Shown one piece after another: positions 1-9,983 of a stretch of 64,000 nucleotides of DNA (positions within the stretch are counted from its first letter, which is position 1; each line of letters opens with the position of its first letter). The stretch comes from Halomonas sp. KAO (GTDB lineage: Bacteria > Pseudomonadota > Gammaproteobacteria > Pseudomonadales > Halomonadaceae): contig NZ_JADNRL010000019.1 of the NCBI RefSeq assembly GCF_015595025.1, positions 868,805 to 932,804 of the forward strand, in the 5' to 3' direction. The translations under genes were made by a program, and so were the position numbers. A model generated the notes under the pieces. That model worked only from the letters and a program-made list of their open reading frames with translations, had not been told where the DNA came from and made no database searches.

Positions 1-50
1 TACAGGGAAGTATTCACAGCGCCTCCTCGCAGACCTGTCGACGGATCAGC
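1..50 (-). repeat. Dispersed palindromic repeat, copy A (partial at window edge)
   Basis: Positions 11-47 match, in reverse orientation, the left arm of the repeat family described at 18556, 27331, 32361, 42990 and 47856. The shared core reads TTCACAGCGCCTCCTC followed by an ACCTGT block. It lies just downstream of the glnD stop codon; the rest of the element is outside the window. Confidence 0.6.
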
Positions 51-80
51 CCCGAGTGCCTCTGCATGTGGTTTACGATC

Positions 81-2762
81 TCAACCAGACACATCCAGCA
101 CCTCCACCAGGCGCTCGCGCAGGCGCGCCTGGCGCTCGGGGTCGGTGAGGGGGCGGCCGGTCTTGTCGGTGATGAAGAAGACGTCCTCCACCTTCTCGCC
201 CAGGGTGGCGATCTTGGCCGCGGAGAGGGCGATATCCTGTTCCATGAAGATGCGGCCGACCCTGGCCAGCAGGCCGGGGCGGTCCGGGGCGATCAGCTCC
301 AGCAGGGTGCGCTCGTTGGCCGGGTCCTGCTCGATGGTCACCTGGGTAGGGACCTTGAAGTGCCTGAGCTGGCGCGGGGTGTGACGGGTGACGATCTGCG
401 GGTAGTCGTCGGGGTCGTCGAGCTCCTCGACCAGGTGGGCGCGGATCTCCTCCAGGCGGACCGGGTCGCGGATGGGGCGCCCCTGGTCGTCGAGCACGAT
501 AAAGGTGTTCAGTGTCCAGTCGTTGCTGGAGGTGGCGATGCGCGCATCGTGGATGGAGAGGCCGAGCTGGTCGAGGGCGGCGGCGGTGGCGGCGAAGAGG
601 TCATCCACCGAGCGGGTGTGAATAAACACCTTGGTGCCGCCCTCGACCATCCCCTCGGCCGGGGCGCTGAGCAGGATCAGCGGCAGCTGGCTCGCCCCGT
701 GGGCGAGGATGCCCTGGGTCTGCCAGGCGATCTCGCTGGGGGCGTACTGCAGGAAGTACTCCTCGCCCAGAGATTTCCACAGTCGCTGCACCCGCTCCAT
801 GTCGGCGCCGACCGCGGCGAGCAGCGAGAGGGCCTCGTCGCGGGTCTCGTTGACCCAGTCGTTGCGCTCCAGGGGGTTCTCCAGGCCGCGGCGCAGGGCG
901 CGCTTGGTCTCGGCATGAAGCTGGCGCAGCAGCGAGGCGCGCCAGCCGTTCCAGAGGCTGGGGTTGGTGGCATTGATGTCGGCAACGGTCAGCACGTACA
1001 GGTAGTCGAGGCGCGTCTCGTCGCCGACCAGGCGGGCGAAGTCGGCGATCACGTCCGGGTCGGTGATATCGCGCTTCTGGGCCACCATCGACATGGTCAG
1101 ATGTTGCTCCACCAGCCAGCTCACCAGGCGGGTATCCCGGGGGGAGAGGCCATGGCGTTCGGCGAAGGCCTCCACGTCCCGGGCGCCGAGGAGCGAGTGG
1201 TCGCCGCCACGGCCCTTGCCGATATCGTGGTAGAGCCCGGCGATCCACAGCAGCTCCAGCTTGGGCAGCTGGTGGATGATATTGGCGGCCACCGGGAAGG
1301 TCTCGCGGGCCTCGGGCTTGCGGAAGCCGTGGATGAACTTCAGCAGGTGCAGGGTGTGGGCGTCCACGGTGTAGATATGGAACAGATCATGCTGCATCAG
1401 GCCGATGGCACGGCCGAACTCCGGCAGGTACTTGCCCAGCACGCCGTAACGGTTCATGCGCCGTAGCTGACGCGCCACGTTGCCACCGGAGCGCAGCAGC
1501 TCCATGAACAGGCTCTGGTGGCGCACGTCATCGCGGTAGAGATCGTCGATCAGGTGGCGGTGATCGCGGATCTGGCGGATGGTGTCGGCACGTACCCCTT
1601 CGATGCCCGGGTGCTCGGCCATCAGCAGGAAGAGCTCGAGCAGGGCCGAGGGGCGGTCGCGGAAGACGGTTCGCGAGCGCGCCTGAATAAAGCCATCCTT
1701 GACCTCGAAGCGTTCATTGAGAGGTTCGACCGGCAGCACCTCGCCGGCATGCAGGATCGCCTCGTCGAAATGCTGCAGCAGCATGTCGTTGAGGCCCGCC
1801 AGGGCCGTGATATGGCGGTAGTAGCGCTTCATGAACTGCTCGACGGCGAGACGCTCCGGCGTGTCACGAAAGCCGAACAGTTCGGCGATGGTACGCTGAT
1901 GGTCGAACAGCAGGCGGTCCTCGGCCCGGCCGGCAAGCATGTGCAGGGCGTAGCGAACCTGCCACAGGAAGGCCTGACCCTGGCTCAGGATGCGCAGCTC
2001 GGCGTCGTTCATGAAGCCGGCGGCCACCAGGTCGCTGTAGCGCTCGCTGCCGAAGTGACGCTTTGCGACCCAGCCGATCATCTGGATATCGCGCAGCCCG
2101 CCGGGGGCGCTCTTGATATTGGGCTCCAGATGGTACTCGGAGTTGTTGTGGCGCTGGTGGCGGTTGATCTGCTCCTGCCACTTGGCCTCGAAGAAGTGCT
2201 TCGCCGGCCATACGCGATCGGCGGCCAGGCGTGCCTTCATCGACTCGCGCAGCCGTTCGGGGCCGGCGACGGTGCGGCTCTCGAGCAGGTTGGTGATGAC
2301 CGTGAGGTCGGCCCTGGCCTCGCGTTCGCAGTCGGCCAGCGAGCGCACGCTGTGCCCGATCTCCAGGCCGATGTCCCACAGGAAGGTGATAAAGGCCGTC
2401 AGCGGCTCGCGATAGGGCGCGTCGTCGTCGTGCTGGAGCAGCAGCAGGAGGTCGACATCGGAGTAGGGGTGCAGCTCGCCGCGGCCATAGCCACCCACGG
2501 CGAGCAGGGCCACGCCGTCATCGGGCCAGGCGTGGTGCTCCCAGGCCACCGCCAGCAGCCGATCCAGGCACCAGGCGCGACCATGGACGAGGTCGCGAAT
2601 ATCGGCTCCGGCGCGAAACCGCTCGTCGAGGCGCGCCTGGATCTCGCGCAGAGCGGCCTTGAAGGGCGCGATCAGCGAGTGACTGGCGGAGAGCTCCGCC
2701 CGGAAACCGTCGACGTCGAACAGAGACTCGTCCGGCGTGAAGCGGTAGTGGTGGAGCAGCAT
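81..2762 (-). CDS. glnD: Bifunctional PII uridylyltransferase / uridylyl-removing enzyme GlnD
   Basis: This enzyme adds UMP to PII proteins when glutamine is low and removes it when glutamine is high, so it is the cytoplasmic nitrogen sensor. The 893-residue length is close to the 890 of E. coli. The nucleotidyltransferase signature GGYGRGELHPYSDVD is at residues 90-104, with D102 and D104 as likely metal ligands. The HD hydrolase motif (LYHDIGKGRGGDHS) is near residue 510, and two ACT domains fill the last 200 residues (the second contains LLELIAPDRPGLLARVG). It starts 4 nt after the map stop codon, so the two genes are almost certainly cotranscribed, as in many gammaproteobacteria. Confidence 0.97.
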   Translation of the reverse strand: MLLHHYRFTPDESLFDVDGFRAELSASHSLIAPFKAALREIQARLDERFRAGADIRDLVHGRAWCLDRLLAVAWEHHAWPDDGVALLAVGGYGRGELHPYSDVDLLLLLQHDDDAPYREPLTAFITFLWDIGLEIGHSVRSLADCEREARADLTVITNLLESRTVAGPERLRESMKARLAADRVWPAKHFFEAKWQEQINRHQRHNNSEYHLEPNIKSAPGGLRDIQMIGWVAKRHFGSERYSDLVAAGFMNDAELRILSQGQAFLWQVRYALHMLAGRAEDRLLFDHQRTIAELFGFRDTPERLAVEQFMKRYYRHITALAGLNDMLLQHFDEAILHAGEVLPVEPLNERFEVKDGFIQARSRTVFRDRPSALLELFLLMAEHPGIEGVRADTIRQIRDHRHLIDDLYRDDVRHQSLFMELLRSGGNVARQLRRMNRYGVLGKYLPEFGRAIGLMQHDLFHIYTVDAHTLHLLKFIHGFRKPEARETFPVAANIIHQLPKLELLWIAGLYHDIGKGRGGDHSLLGARDVEAFAERHGLSPRDTRLVSWLVEQHLTMSMVAQKRDITDPDVIADFARLVGDETRLDYLYVLTVADINATNPSLWNGWRASLLRQLHAETKRALRRGLENPLERNDWVNETRDEALSLLAAVGADMERVQRLWKSLGEEYFLQYAPSEIAWQTQGILAHGASQLPLILLSAPAEGMVEGGTKVFIHTRSVDDLFAATAAALDQLGLSIHDARIATSSNDWTLNTFIVLDDQGRPIRDPVRLEEIRAHLVEELDDPDDYPQIVTRHTPRQLRHFKVPTQVTIEQDPANERTLLELIAPDRPGLLARVGRIFMEQDIALSAAKIATLGEKVEDVFFITDKTGRPLTDPERQARLRERLVEVLDVSG

Positions 2763-2766
2763 CGGC

Positions 2767-3558
2767 TCAGGGCTCGAGGAAGGAGAGGTCTTCGTCGCTG
2801 CGCGCGGTGAGCACCTCGACGCCGGACTCGGTGACCAGCAGGGTGTGCTCCCACTGGGCGGAGAGGCTGCGGTCGCGGGTCACGGCGGTCCAGCCATCGC
2901 GCAACACCTTGGTGCGGTAGCCTCCCACGTTGATCATCGGCTCGACGGTCAGGCACATGCCGGCGGCGAGTTCGATATCGGCCTCGGGGGCATAGCCATC
3001 GTAGTGCAGCACCTGCGGGTCCTCGTGGAAGCTGGCGCCGATGCCGTGGCCGCAGAAGTCGCGCACCACGGAGTAGCCGTTGGCTTCGGCATGCTTCTGG
3101 ATGGCGCGGGCAAGCTCGGAGAGGCGCACGCCGGGGCGCATCAGCGCCATGCTCTTGTAGAGGCACTCCTGGGTGATGCGGCACAGGCGCTCGCCCTGGA
3201 TATTCTCGCCGACCACGTACATCACGCTGGAGTCGCCATGGTAGCCATCGGCGGTCTTCACGGTGATGTCCAGGTTCATGATGTCGCCGTTCTTGAGCTT
3301 CTTGGCGTCGTCGGGGATGCCGTGACACACCACGTGGTTGATCGAGGTGCACACCGACTTGGGGAAGCCATGGTAATCGAGAGGGGCGGGGGTCGAGCCC
3401 AGCTCCTCGACGATAAAGTCGTGACACAGGCGGTCGATCTCGCCCGTGGAGATGCCGGCCTTGATATGGGGGGTGATCATCTCGATCACACGGGCAGCCT
3501 GGCGGCCCGCCTCACGCATCTTCTCGATCTCGTCGGGCGTCTTGATGGGTACGTTCAT
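2767..3558 (-). CDS. map: Type I methionine aminopeptidase
   Basis: The enzyme removes the initiator Met from nascent proteins with small second residues. The start chosen gives 263 residues beginning MNVPIKTPDEIEKMREAG, matching the 264-residue E. coli protein; an in-frame ATG at 3621 would add 21 residues with no family counterpart and no better ribosome binding site. The pita-bread fold metal ligands are visible in HGIPDD, NLDITV, GHGIG and TVEPM blocks. It faces away from rpsB, the classic map/rpsB divergent pair, and is followed after 4 nt by glnD. Confidence 0.95.
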   Translation of the reverse strand: MNVPIKTPDEIEKMREAGRQAARVIEMITPHIKAGISTGEIDRLCHDFIVEELGSTPAPLDYHGFPKSVCTSINHVVCHGIPDDAKKLKNGDIMNLDITVKTADGYHGDSSVMYVVGENIQGERLCRITQECLYKSMALMRPGVRLSELARAIQKHAEANGYSVVRDFCGHGIGASFHEDPQVLHYDGYAPEADIELAAGMCLTVEPMINVGGYRTKVLRDGWTAVTRDRSLSAQWEHTLLVTESGVEVLTARSDEDLSFLEP

Positions 3559-3776
3559 GGGGTCTCGGATTTGGGGGTGGAGGGCGTCCGCGATAGCCGT
3601 CACGCGCGCGGACTGCTTCATCTCGGGCTTATTCCATGGTATAAAGCTGCGCGCCTTCCTGCAATCGTCGAGCCTTCATGGCTGCGTGTCGTGTGATCCT
3701 CGGGTCGCCCAGCCGTGCCGGAAGCCTTCGATAGCGAGGGTGCAATCAACATAACGCCTTGAAAACACACATGCAC
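3559..3776. promoter_or_regulatory. Divergent map / rpsB promoter region
   Basis: This stretch separates two divergently transcribed essential genes and must hold both promoters. For rpsB the best pair I can see is weak: TTCGAT at 3727-3732, 17 nt, then CATAAC at 3750-3755. On the minus strand TATACC near 3638-3643 with an upstream TTGCAG is a possible map promoter, but the 15-nt spacer is short. Neither is convincing by eye. Confidence 0.35.
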
Positions 3777-3876
3777 CGGCACATGGTCCCGGGTGCCGCA
3801 GCGTCTCCTCCCGGAGGGGTAGCGGTCGGATCCATGGGGTGCATGGAGGCCTAACCCGATATTTCAGGAGTCATCC
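3777..3876 (+). promoter_or_regulatory. rpsB mRNA leader with two hairpins
   Basis: The 5' leader of rpsB can fold into CGGCAC/GTGCCG (3777-3782 with 3793-3798) and CTCCTC/GAGGGG (3805-3810 with 3814-3819). A good Shine-Dalgarno AGGAG lies at 3866-3870. In E. coli and relatives the rpsB leader is the site where free S2 represses its own mRNA; that this leader acts the same way is inference from position. Confidence 0.5.
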
Positions 3877-4626
3877 ATGGCACACGTCAATATGCGTGAC
3901 CTGCTCAAGGCAGGTGCCCACTTCGGTCACCAGACCAAGTACTGGAACCCGAAGATGAGCAAGTTCATCTTCGGTGCACGCAACAAGATCCACATCATCA
4001 ACCTCGAGCACACTCTGCCGGCCCTCAACGAGGCCATCGATGTGGTCGAGAAGATGGCGGCGGCGAACAACAAGATCCTGTTCGTCGGCACCAAGCGCAG
4101 CGCGAGCAAGATCATCAAGGAAGAGGCCACTCGCGCCGGCCAGCCGTTCGTCAACCATCGCTGGCTTGGCGGCATGCTGACCAACTACAAGACCATTCGC
4201 GTCTCCATCAAGCGTCTGCGTGACCTCGAGGCCATGCACGAGGACGGCACCTTCGACAAGCTGACCAAGAAGGAAGTGCTGATGGCGACCCGCGAGCAGG
4301 AGAAGCTCGAGCGGTCCGTGGGTGGTATCAAGGAGATGGGTGGTCTGCCCGACGCCCTGTTCGTGATCGATGTCGACCATGAGCGCATCGCCATCAACGA
4401 GGCGAACAAGCTGGGCATCCCGGTCATCGGTGTGGTGGATACCAACTCCGACCCGGATGGCGTCGACTATGTGATCCCCGGCAACGATGACTCCATCCGC
4501 GCCATCCAGATCTACGTCAAGTCCATCGCCGATGCCTGCGCGCGTGCCAAGGAAGGTCGTCCCGACGAGTTCGTCGAGGTGACCGAAGAGGCCGCCGCTC
4601 AGGAAAGCGACAGCGCCGCCGAGTGA
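3877..4626 (+). CDS. rpsB: 30S ribosomal protein S2
   Basis: S2 binds the small subunit late in assembly, at the junction of head and body, and helps recruit S1. The 249-residue product starts [20 protein letters not shown] and has the family blocks [11 protein letters not shown] and [15 protein letters not shown]. The length is close to the 241 of E. coli, with an acidic C-terminal tail. It is first in the rpsB-tsf-pyrH-frr order, with an AGGAG ribosome binding site 6 nt before the ATG. Confidence 0.98.
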   Translation: MAHVNMRDLLKAGAHFGHQTKYWNPKMSKFIFGARNKIHIINLEHTLPALNEAIDVVEKMAAANNKILFVGTKRSASKIIKEEATRAGQPFVNHRWLGGMLTNYKTIRVSIKRLRDLEAMHEDGTFDKLTKKEVLMATREQEKLERSVGGIKEMGGLPDALFVIDVDHERIAINEANKLGIPVIGVVDTNSDPDGVDYVIPGNDDSIRAIQIYVKSIADACARAKEGRPDEFVEVTEEAAAQESDSAAE

Positions 4627-4694
4627 TCGCGGCCCGTCTGATCGACGGCGGCCGTCGGCCAGTCATGCTGCTGACAACGCTGTTGGTTGGACGA

Positions 4695-4720
4695 GAAGGG
4701 GGCCGCGGCCCCCTTTCTTC
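4695..4720 (+). terminator. Hairpin terminator or attenuator between rpsB and tsf
   Basis: A near-perfect palindrome AAGGGGGCCGCGGCCCCCTT (4696-4715) is followed by a short T-rich run TTCTTCT. It sits in the 162-nt gap between rpsB and tsf. Enteric bacteria have a partial terminator in the same place that lets tsf be expressed at a different level, and the same role is likely here. Confidence 0.7.
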
Positions 4721-4788
4721 TCCGAATTTTCGAAATCTCCGCCCCGGGGGTTTCGGCCCACTACCCGAGATATTCAGAGGTGACACCC

Positions 4789-5658
4789 ATGGCAGCTATC
4801 AGCGCCTCACAGGTCAAGGAACTGCGCGAGCGTACCGGGCTCGGCATGATGGAGTGCAAGAAGGCCCTCACCGAGACCGGCGGTGATATCGAGCAGGCGA
4901 TCGAGAACCTGCGCAAGAACTCAGGCCTCAAGGCCGCCAAGAAGGCCGACCGCACCGCCGCCGAAGGCGTCGTGGTGACTCGCGTGGCCGAAGACGGCAG
5001 CTACGGCGTGATGATCGAGATCAACTCCGAGACCGACTTCGTCGCTCGTGACGACAACTTCACGGCTTTCGCCGCGAAGATCGCCGACGCCTTCTTCGCC
5101 GCCAAGAGCGAGGACGTGGCCGCCGTGATGGCAGGCGACCTGGAGACCGCTCGCGAGCAGCTGGTCCAGAAGATCGGTGAAAACATCGATGTGCGTCGCA
5201 GCGTGGTGGTCGAGGCCGGCGACGGCAACCTGGTCGGTGAGTACGTCCACGGTGGCCGTATCGGCGTGCTGACCAAGCTCAAGGGCGGCAGCGCCGAGGC
5301 GGCCAAGGACGTTGCCATGCACGTCGCCGCCATCAACCCGGCCGTGGCACGCCCCGAGGACATGCCCCAGGAGCAGCTGGACGCCGAGAAGGCGATCATC
5401 CTGGCGCAGCCCGACATGGCCGGCAAGCCCGAGCAGATTGCCGAGAAGATGGTCCAGGGTCGCCTCAAGAAGTACCTGGCCGAGAACAGCCTGACCGAGC
5501 AGCCCTTCGTCAAGAACCCGGACCAGTCCGTGGCCGAGTTCGTCAAGGCCGCCGGCGGCGAGGTGATCGGCTTTACCCGCTTCGAGGTGGGTGAGGGCAT
5601 CGAGAAGGAGGAGGTCGACTTCGCCAAGGAAGTGATGGAACAGGCCAAGCGCAGCTGA
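4789..5658 (+). CDS. tsf: Elongation factor Ts
   Basis: EF-Ts exchanges GDP for GTP on EF-Tu. The start at 4789 gives 289 residues beginning [20 protein letters not shown], with the [10 protein letters not shown] signature that contacts the EF-Tu nucleotide site. AGAGG at 4776-4780 supports this ATG; an in-frame ATG at 4687 would place the start inside the terminator hairpin and add 34 unrelated residues. It follows rpsB, as in nearly all proteobacteria. Confidence 0.97.
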   Translation: MAAISASQVKELRERTGLGMMECKKALTETGGDIEQAIENLRKNSGLKAAKKADRTAAEGVVVTRVAEDGSYGVMIEINSETDFVARDDNFTAFAAKIADAFFAAKSEDVAAVMAGDLETAREQLVQKIGENIDVRRSVVVEAGDGNLVGEYVHGGRIGVLTKLKGGSAEAAKDVAMHVAAINPAVARPEDMPQEQLDAEKAIILAQPDMAGKPEQIAEKMVQGRLKKYLAENSLTEQPFVKNPDQSVAEFVKAAGGEVIGFTRFEVGEGIEKEEVDFAKEVMEQAKRS

Positions 5659-5682
5659 GGTCAGAAGTTCCGCTACCGTGAT

Positions 5683-5733
5683 GGCGTGCGCGCGAGCGCA
5701 CGCCTTCGCGTATCCGGCCGGTCGAACCGGCCG
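5683..5733 (+). terminator. Two adjacent hairpins between tsf and pyrH
   Basis: GGCGTGCGC/GCGCACGCC (5683-5691 with 5696-5704) and CGGCCGGT/ACCGGCCG (5715-5722 with 5726-5733) stand side by side in the 112-nt gap. Neither is followed by a strong T run, so they are more likely RNA stability or partial termination elements than full terminators. Confidence 0.45.
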
Positions 5734-5770
5734 CCCCGTCATGCCACCCCAGATGCCAGGAGATGTTGCC

Positions 5771-6532
5771 ATGTCCACCGCCGAACACCTCGAAGCCCCC
5801 GCCAAGCCACGCTCTCAGAAGTCGAAGTACAAGCGTATCCTGCTCAAGCTCTCCGGTGAGGCGCTGACCGGGGATGCCGAGTTCGGTATCGATCCCAAGG
5901 TACTCGACCGCATGGCGCTGGAGATCGGGCAGCTGGTCGGCATCGGCGTCCAGGTGGGCATCGTGGTCGGAGGTGGCAACCTGTTCCGAGGTGCCGCCCT
6001 GCACGAGGCCGGCATGGAGCGAGTCACCGGTGACCATATGGGCATGTTGGCCACGGTGATGAATGCCCTGGCCATGCGTGACGCCCTGGAGCGTTCCAAT
6101 ATCCGTTCGCGGGTGATGTCGGCGATTCCCATGAGCGGCGTGGTGGAGCACTATGATCGGCGTACCGCCATTCGCTACCTGACCTCCGGCGACGTGGTGC
6201 TGTTCTCCGCGGGGACGGGCAATCCGTTCTTCACCACCGACTCGGCGGCCTGCCTGCGCGGCATCGAGATCGATGCCGATGTGGTGGTCAAGGCCACCAA
6301 GGTGGACGGGGTGTATGACAAGGACCCGGTCAAGCATTCGGACGCGGTGAAGTATGACCAGCTCAGCTACGATGATGCGCTGGACCAGAAGCTCGGTGTC
6401 ATGGATTTGACCGCCATCTGCCTGGTGCGGGACCATGACATGCCGGTACGCGTCTTCAACATGAACAAGCCTGGCGCCCTGCTCAACCTGGTGGTGGGCG
6501 GCGAGGAAGGCACGCTGATAGACAGAGGCTGA
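5771..6532 (+). CDS. pyrH: UMP kinase
   Basis: PyrH phosphorylates UMP to UDP in the cytoplasm, the first step towards UTP and CTP. The ATG at 5771 has AGGAG at 5758-5762 and gives 253 residues; an upstream ATG at 5678 would add 31 residues encoded by the hairpin region. The amino-acid-kinase core begins [16 protein letters not shown], followed by the GGGNLFRG nucleotide-binding loop and [14 protein letters not shown]. It ends 4 nt before frr. Confidence 0.97.
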   Translation: MSTAEHLEAPAKPRSQKSKYKRILLKLSGEALTGDAEFGIDPKVLDRMALEIGQLVGIGVQVGIVVGGGNLFRGAALHEAGMERVTGDHMGMLATVMNALAMRDALERSNIRSRVMSAIPMSGVVEHYDRRTAIRYLTSGDVVLFSAGTGNPFFTTDSAACLRGIEIDADVVVKATKVDGVYDKDPVKHSDAVKYDQLSYDDALDQKLGVMDLTAICLVRDHDMPVRVFNMNKPGALLNLVVGGEEGTLIDRG

Positions 6533-6536
6533 TATC

Positions 6537-7094
6537 GTGATCAATGACATCAAGAAGGACGCAGAGAGCCGCATGAAGAAGAGCGTCGAGGCGCTCCACG
6601 GCAACCTGAACAAGATTCGTACCGGGCGGGCCCACGCCAGCATCCTGGATTCGGTCACCGTCGAGTACTACGGCAGCCAGGTGCCCCTGAACCAGGTGGC
6701 GAACATCAATATCGAAGATGCTCGTACCCTCTCGGTCGTGCCCTGGGAGCAGAGCATGGTGCCCAAGGTCGAGAAGGCGATCATGACCTCCGACCTGGGG
6801 CTGAACCCGTCGACCGCCGGCAACAATATCCGCGTGCCGCTGCCCATGCTTACCGAGGAGACCCGCAAGGGCTACATCAAGCAGGCGCGCCACGAGGCCG
6901 AGAACTCCCGGGTGGCCGTGCGCAACGTGCGGCGTGATGCCAACGGTGATATCAAGTCCCTGCTCAAGGAGAAGGAGATCAGCGAGGACGAGCAGCGCCA
7001 GGCCGAGGAGGCGATCCAGAAGCTGACCGACAAGTACATCGCCGAGATCGACAAGACCCTGGAGTCCAAGGAACGCGACCTGATGCAGGTCTGA
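6537..7094 (+). CDS. frr: Ribosome recycling factor
   Basis: RRF works with EF-G to split ribosomes after termination. The 185-residue length equals that of E. coli, and the N-terminus ([19 protein letters not shown]) aligns with it from residue 2. The start codon is GTG, 4 nt after the pyrH stop, which suggests translational coupling. The family block [17 protein letters not shown] is intact. Confidence 0.97.
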   Translation: MINDIKKDAESRMKKSVEALHGNLNKIRTGRAHASILDSVTVEYYGSQVPLNQVANINIEDARTLSVVPWEQSMVPKVEKAIMTSDLGLNPSTAGNNIRVPLPMLTEETRKGYIKQARHEAENSRVAVRNVRRDANGDIKSLLKEKEISEDEQRQAEEAIQKLTDKYIAEIDKTLESKERDLMQV

Positions 7095-7101
7095 GGACAT
7101 C

Positions 7102-7126
7102 CGCCCGGCCCGCTCGCGGCCGGGCG
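7102..7126 (+). terminator. Strong hairpin between frr and uppS
   Basis: A perfect 9-bp GC stem CGCCCGGCC/GGCCGGGCG closes a 7-nt loop (7111-7117). There is no T run after it, so it may slow or partly stop transcription, or protect the 3' end of the upstream mRNA. Confidence 0.4.
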
Positions 7127-7152
7127 TGGCGACACACCCAAAGCGAGACCCC

Positions 7153-7941
7153 ATGACGTCACCGCTCCCCCCCAGCGCCGGCACCCCTGTCGGCACTTCC
7201 ACCGCCACCGAGCCCGGTCTGCCGCGCCACGTGGCGATCATCATGGATGGCAACAACCGCTGGGCGAAGGCCCGTGGCCTCTCCGGCGTACGCGGCCACC
7301 ACGCCGGCGTCGAGGCCGTGCGGGCCACGATTCGACGTGCCGCCGAGCGTGGGGTCGAGGTCCTCACCCTGTTCGCCTTCTCCAGCGAGAACTGGAAGCG
7401 CCCCAAGGCCGAGGTGAGCGCGTTGATGGAGCTGTTCCTGCTGGCGCTCAAGCGCGAGGTTAACAAGCTCCATGCCAACGGCATCCGCCTTACGGTCATC
7501 GGTGATCGCAGTGGTTTCTCCGAGACGATTCAGGCGTACATCGCCCGCGCCGAGGCCAAGACCCGCGACAATACTCGCCTGCACCTGGTGATCGCCGCCA
7601 ACTATGGTGGTCAGTGGGACCTCGCTCAGGCGGCGCGCCGCCTGGGCGAGCGGGTCGCCGCCGGCGAGCTCGCCCCGGATGCCATCGACGAGGCGGCCCT
7701 GGCCTCAGAGCTGAACCTCGCCGGCGTGACGCCGGTGGATCTCTGCATCCGTACCAGTGGTGAGCAGCGTATCTCCAACTTCGTGCTCTGGGAGCTGGCC
7801 TATGCTGAGCTCCATTTCACGCAGCGCCTGTGGCCCGATTTCGACGCCGATGCCTTCGATGCCGCGCTGGAGGACTTCCGGCGGCGCAAGCGGCGCTTCG
7901 GCATGACCGATGACCAGATCGACGAGGCCCGGGGTGCTTAG
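7153..7941 (+). CDS. uppS: Undecaprenyl diphosphate synthase
   Basis: This cis-prenyltransferase makes the C55 lipid carrier for peptidoglycan and O-antigen precursors. The ATG start gives 262 residues; a GTG nine codons upstream is possible but overlaps the hairpin. The catalytic Asp lies in HVAIIMDGNNRWAKARG, and the conserved IRTSGEQRISNFVLWELAYAE region follows near the C-terminus. The ~20-residue Pro/Thr-rich N-terminal extension before the core is not conserved. The 3' end overlaps the start of cdsA. Confidence 0.95.
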   Translation: MTSPLPPSAGTPVGTSTATEPGLPRHVAIIMDGNNRWAKARGLSGVRGHHAGVEAVRATIRRAAERGVEVLTLFAFSSENWKRPKAEVSALMELFLLALKREVNKLHANGIRLTVIGDRSGFSETIQAYIARAEAKTRDNTRLHLVIAANYGGQWDLAQAARRLGERVAAGELAPDAIDEAALASELNLAGVTPVDLCIRTSGEQRISNFVLWELAYAELHFTQRLWPDFDADAFDAALEDFRRRKRRFGMTDDQIDEARGA

Positions 7942-8734
7942 ACAGCGCATTATTACCGCCGCCTGGCTGGCACCGCTGATGCTGGCTGGCCTGTTCGGCC
8001 TCTCGGGGGGCGCCTTCGCGGGCTTCACCGCGGCCATCGTGCTGCTGGGGGGCTGGGAGTGGACCAACCTGGCCGGTATCGCCGGGCGTGCTCGGCGGCT
8101 GGGCGTGGTCGGGCTCCTGGCCCTGGCCATGGCGCTGCTGTGGAGCAGTGGCGGCACCCAGGCCGCCTGGCCGCTCTGGCTGGGCCTGGCCGGCTGGGGG
8201 CTCAATCTCTACTGGGTCACCCACTATCCCGATCGTACGCGTCAGTGGGCCTCGTCTGCTCGGCGGCTGGCCATGGGCCTGTGGGTGCTGCTGCCGGCCT
8301 GGGTGGGGCTCAATGTGCTGCGCGAGACCGGTGGCATCTGGCTGCTGTTCGTGATGCTGCTGGTGTGGAGTGCGGATATCGGTGCCTACTTCGCCGGCCG
8401 CGCCTTCGGCCGACAGAAGCTGGCGCCGCGGGTCAGCCCCGGCAAGAGCTGGGAGGGCGTGCTGGGGGGCATGGCGGCCACGCTGGTGCTGGCCCTGATA
8501 TTCGCCTTCGCTCAGGCGCTGGCGCCGGTCGACGCCGTCCTGCTGGTGCTGACCACCCTGGCGGTGACGCTTGTCTCGGTGCTGGGAGACCTGCTCGAGA
8601 GCATGCTCAAGCGCCAGCGTGGCATCAAGGATTCCAGCGCGCTGCTGCCCGGCCATGGTGGCGTGCTCGACCGTATCGACAGCCTGACCGCGGCCCTGCC
8701 GCTGTTCGCCCTTCTTGCACCGGGGGTGATCTAG
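7934..8734 (+). CDS. cdsA: Phosphatidate cytidylyltransferase
   Basis: CdsA is the integral membrane enzyme that makes CDP-diacylglycerol for all phospholipids. The GTG at 7934 gives 266 residues beginning [20 protein letters not shown], which lines up with the short N-terminus of E. coli CdsA, and overlaps uppS by 8 nt. An ATG at 7910 is the alternative. The product is mostly membrane helices and carries the family signature near the C-terminus ([19 protein letters not shown], then [13 protein letters not shown]). Confidence 0.95.
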   Translation: MLRQRIITAAWLAPLMLAGLFGLSGGAFAGFTAAIVLLGGWEWTNLAGIAGRARRLGVVGLLALAMALLWSSGGTQAAWPLWLGLAGWGLNLYWVTHYPDRTRQWASSARRLAMGLWVLLPAWVGLNVLRETGGIWLLFVMLLVWSADIGAYFAGRAFGRQKLAPRVSPGKSWEGVLGGMAATLVLALIFAFAQALAPVDAVLLVLTTLAVTLVSVLGDLLESMLKRQRGIKDSSALLPGHGGVLDRIDSLTAALPLFALLAPGVI

Positions 8735-8735
8735 C

Positions 8736-9935
8736 ATGGGCAGCGACACCCGCCAGCGTCGCCAGGGGGTTACCGTGCTGGGCGCCACCGGCTCCATCGG
8801 CACCAGCACCCTGGATGTGATCGCGAGGCACCCGGAGCGATACCGGGTCCATGCCCTGACCGCCCACCGTTCCCGGGAGCCGATGCTGGCGCTATGCCGG
8901 CACCATCGGCCGGCGGTGGCGGTGCTCGAACGCGAAAGCGATGCCTGCTGGCTCCGTGAGCGCCTGGCCGAGGCGGGCCTCTCCACCGAGGTGCGCAGCG
9001 GACCCGAAGCCCTGGTGGAGGTCGCCGAGGCCGGCGAGGCCGACGTGGTGATGTCGGCCATCGTCGGCGCCGCGGGTCTGCTGCCGACGCTCGCCGCGGT
9101 GCGGTCCGGAAAGCGGGTGCTGCTGGCCAACAAGGAGGCCCTGGTGATGTCCGGGGCGCTGTTCATGGAGGCGGTAGCGCAGCATGGCGCCACTCTGCTG
9201 CCCATCGATTCCGAACATAATGCCATCTACCAGTGTCTACCTCAGGAGCATCGCGGCGGCCTGTCTCGTCATGGGGTGACTCAGCTGCTGCTGACCGCCT
9301 CCGGAGGCCCCTTTCGGGGGTGGGCGGCCGAAGCTCTGGCCGAGGTCACCCCGGCCCAGGCCTGTGCTCACCCCAACTGGAGCATGGGGCAGAAGATCTC
9401 GGTGGACAGCGCCACCCTGATGAACAAGGGGCTAGAGCTGATCGAGGCGTGCTGGCTGTTCGATGCCTCCCCCGACCAGGTTCAGGTGGTGGTGCATCCG
9501 CAGAGCGTGATCCACTCCATGGCAGCCTACAGCGATGGCTCGGTCATCGCCCAGCTCGGTAACCCCGATATGCGCACGCCCATCGCCTATGGGCTGGCCT
9601 GGCCCGAGCGCATCGATGCCGGCGTCCAGTCGCTGGACCTGTTCTCCGTGGCGCGACTCGATTTCGAGCCGCCCGACGAGGCGGCCTTTCCCTGCCTGCG
9701 CCTGGCGCGTGACGCCATGGCGGCGGGAGGGACGGCGCCGGCGGTGCTCAATGCCGCCAACGAAATGGCGGTGGCGGCCTTTCTGGCCGGCAGGCTGCCC
9801 TTCACCGGCATCGCCGAGCTGGTGGCGAGGGTGCGCGATGCCGAACCGGTGCAGCCGGCCACCGAGCTTGAAACGATTCTCGCGGCCGATGCCCAGGCGC
9901 GGCGTGCCGCCGAGAGGCATCTGGCACGCCTGTGA
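8736..9935 (+). CDS. dxr: 1-deoxy-D-xylulose 5-phosphate reductoisomerase
   Basis: Dxr converts DXP to MEP, the committed step of the non-mevalonate isoprenoid pathway, using NADPH. The 399-residue product has the N-terminal Rossmann motif [15 protein letters not shown], the metal-binding [10 protein letters not shown], the flexible-loop SGGPFRGW and the [19 protein letters not shown] block. It begins 1 nt after cdsA and is followed by rseP, as is usual in gammaproteobacteria. Together with uppS it supplies undecaprenyl phosphate. Confidence 0.97.
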   Translation: MGSDTRQRRQGVTVLGATGSIGTSTLDVIARHPERYRVHALTAHRSREPMLALCRHHRPAVAVLERESDACWLRERLAEAGLSTEVRSGPEALVEVAEAGEADVVMSAIVGAAGLLPTLAAVRSGKRVLLANKEALVMSGALFMEAVAQHGATLLPIDSEHNAIYQCLPQEHRGGLSRHGVTQLLLTASGGPFRGWAAEALAEVTPAQACAHPNWSMGQKISVDSATLMNKGLELIEACWLFDASPDQVQVVVHPQSVIHSMAAYSDGSVIAQLGNPDMRTPIAYGLAWPERIDAGVQSLDLFSVARLDFEPPDEAAFPCLRLARDAMAAGGTAPAVLNAANEMAVAAFLAGRLPFTGIAELVARVRDAEPVQPATELETILAADAQARRAAERHLARL

Positions 9936-9983
9936 GGCGAGGCCGTAACGTCATGGCGTCTACGATGTCAGGAGGAGAGTGAC